DNA from: Chloroflexota bacterium | GTDB taxonomy: Bacteria; Chloroflexota; Anaerolineae; Anaerolineales; UBA4823 | Direction of reading: 5' to 3' | Length of the DNA: 5,831 nucleotides | Assembly: GCA_021849525.1 (NCBI GenBank) | Contig: JAJZSS010000032.1 | Span: 1 to 5,831 of the forward strand | Shown: in pieces, positions 4,862 to 5,831 of the stretch | How the letters are laid out: every line of letters starts with the position of its first letter | Position numbering within the stretch: the stretch's first letter is position 1 | Notes under the pieces: model-generated | What the model saw: the letters and a program-made list of their open reading frames with translations, nothing else | What the model was told of the DNA's origin: nothing | The model's database searches: none | Made by a program: the position numbers and the translations under genes

Positions 4862-5831
4862 ATGAAACAAAAATCTTTTCACTTAGTCTCTTTAGGATGT
4901 GCTAAAAATACGGTGGACTCGGATTCAATGGCTCAATTATTGGCCGAATCTGGTTTTCAGGCTGTTATTAAACCTTCACAGGCCCAGGTGTTAATTGTCA
5001 ACACCTGCGGTTTTATTGGTCCCGCCAAAGAAGAATCCCTGCAGGTTTTAAGAGCGCTGGCAGAACAGAAGAAAAAGGGTCAGGTGTTAATTGCCGCCGG
5101 CTGCCTGACCCAGCGCTATGGAGCCGAGGTTGCGCGCCAGGTTCCCGGTATCGATGGCATTCTCGGAACCCGGCGCTGGATGGATATCGTTGATCTGGTA
5201 TCCCAGCTGCGGCGGGGACCGCACCCCGAGCCGCTCTATCACTTACCCGAAGCGCCAACGGTTGGCAGCGATGAGCATGGAGCATTACGCGCTTCTGTTC
5301 AAGGGGGCTCCGCTTACATCAAAATCGCCGACGGCTGCCGGAGACCTTGCGCGTTTTGTGCCATTCCTTTGATCAAAGGGACTGCCGTCAGCCGCCCGCT
5401 GGATACAATCATTCAGGAAGCGATAACCCTGCAGGAAGCCGGGGTGCGCGAGATCATTTTGATTGCCCAGGATACCACCGATTATGGGCACGATCTGGGT
5501 TATAAAGACGGCCTGGCAGCCTTGTTGGAGAAGCTGGTCCAGGCGGTCCCTCAAGTCGATTGGCTGCGCATCCTGTATGCCTATCCGGGATATGTCACCG
5601 ATCACCTGATCGAGGTGATGGCCAGCAACCCACAGATCACGCCGTATTTAGACATGCCTTTGCAGCATGCCCATCCGGATACCTTACGCCGGATGCGCCG
5701 CCCGGCAAATATTGAATGGGTGCACAACACCCTGGCAAAAATGCGCACCGCAATCCCGAACCTGGCTCTGCGCACCACATTTATCGTCGGCTACCCCGGA
5801 CAGCCCGAAGCCGAATTCCGAGTTTTACTCG
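4862..5831 (+). CDS. rimO: Ribosomal protein S12 methylthiotransferase RimO, C-terminus outside window
   Basis: Open from ATG 4862 to the right edge: 323 residues of an expected 430-450, so roughly the last quarter, including the TRAM domain, is missing. RimO is a radical-SAM enzyme that adds a methylthio group to the conserved aspartate of ribosomal protein S12 (Asp88 in E. coli). The N-terminal UPF0004 domain shows Cys13 (SLGCAKNTVDS), Cys49 (NTCGFI) and Cys81 (AAGCLTQRY) for the auxiliary cluster. The radical-SAM motif CRRPCAFC gives Cys159, Cys163 and Cys166. SLGCAKNTVDSD, NTCGFIGPAKEES and DGCRRPCAFCAIP are RimO-type rather than MiaB-type. LDMPLQHAHPDTLRRMRR (263-280) and TTFIVGYPG (305-313) follow in the expected places. 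The start matches the usual short RimO N-terminus. It lies 55 bp after the rodZ-like gene on the same strand. Confidence 0.95.
   Translation, partial: MKQKSFHLVSLGCAKNTVDSDSMAQLLAESGFQAVIKPSQAQVLIVNTCGFIGPAKEESLQVLRALAEQKKKGQVLIAAGCLTQRYGAEVARQVPGIDGILGTRRWMDIVDLVSQLRRGPHPEPLYHLPEAPTVGSDEHGALRASVQGGSAYIKIADGCRRPCAFCAIPLIKGTAVSRPLDTIIQEAITLQEAGVREIILIAQDTTDYGHDLGYKDGLAALLEKLVQAVPQVDWLRILYAYPGYVTDHLIEVMASNPQITPYLDMPLQHAHPDTLRRMRRPANIEWVHNTLAKMRTAIPNLALRTTFIVGYPGQPEAEFRVLL

Noticed and set aside
5013..5605. Minus-strand open frames across rimO.
   Set aside because: They are antisense to a continuous RimO reading frame with all six cluster cysteines in place; no recognisable domain or start signal is seen.

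Overview
The window reads as a stretch of bacterial chromosome, most likely from the phylum Chloroflexota (Anaerolineae-like). This assignment is inference. It rests on the gene set, on a RodZ-like protein with two HTH domains, on long Thr-Pro linkers in both exported or membrane proteins, and on several genes whose -10 box sits directly in front of the start codon. There is no sign of phage, insertion sequence, CRISPR or tRNA/rRNA. No gene-free stretch exceeds about 155 bp.

Layout, left to right. A membrane-anchored C39-like cysteine peptidase (minus strand, C-terminus outside the window) diverges from miaB, a tRNA methylthiotransferase, across a 63-bp double-promoter region. miaB runs into recO (minus strand), and their stop codons overlap in a shared TTAA. 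recO diverges from rplI (ribosomal protein L9) across 153 bp that holds two back-to-back promoters, with a structured leader on the rplI side. rplI is followed on the same strand, after 127 bp dominated by a 60-nt imperfect hairpin, by a RodZ-like membrane protein. After 55 bp comes rimO, the S12 methylthiotransferase, cut by the right edge.

Most genes serve translation: MiaB modifies tRNA A37, RimO modifies ribosomal protein S12, and L9 is a ribosome component. The two methylthiotransferases are paralogues of one radical-SAM family about 3 kb apart. RecO belongs to recombinational repair, and the RodZ-like protein and the peptidase belong to the cell envelope.

No wholly new multi-gene system is visible. 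The best leads are the 26-bp-arm imperfect hairpin between rplI and the rodZ-like gene, which ends 14 nt before a start codon lacking a clear Shine-Dalgarno sequence; the repeated leaderless-promoter architecture at three genes, against a canonical promoter, leader and Shine-Dalgarno at rplI; and the unusual RodZ architecture.
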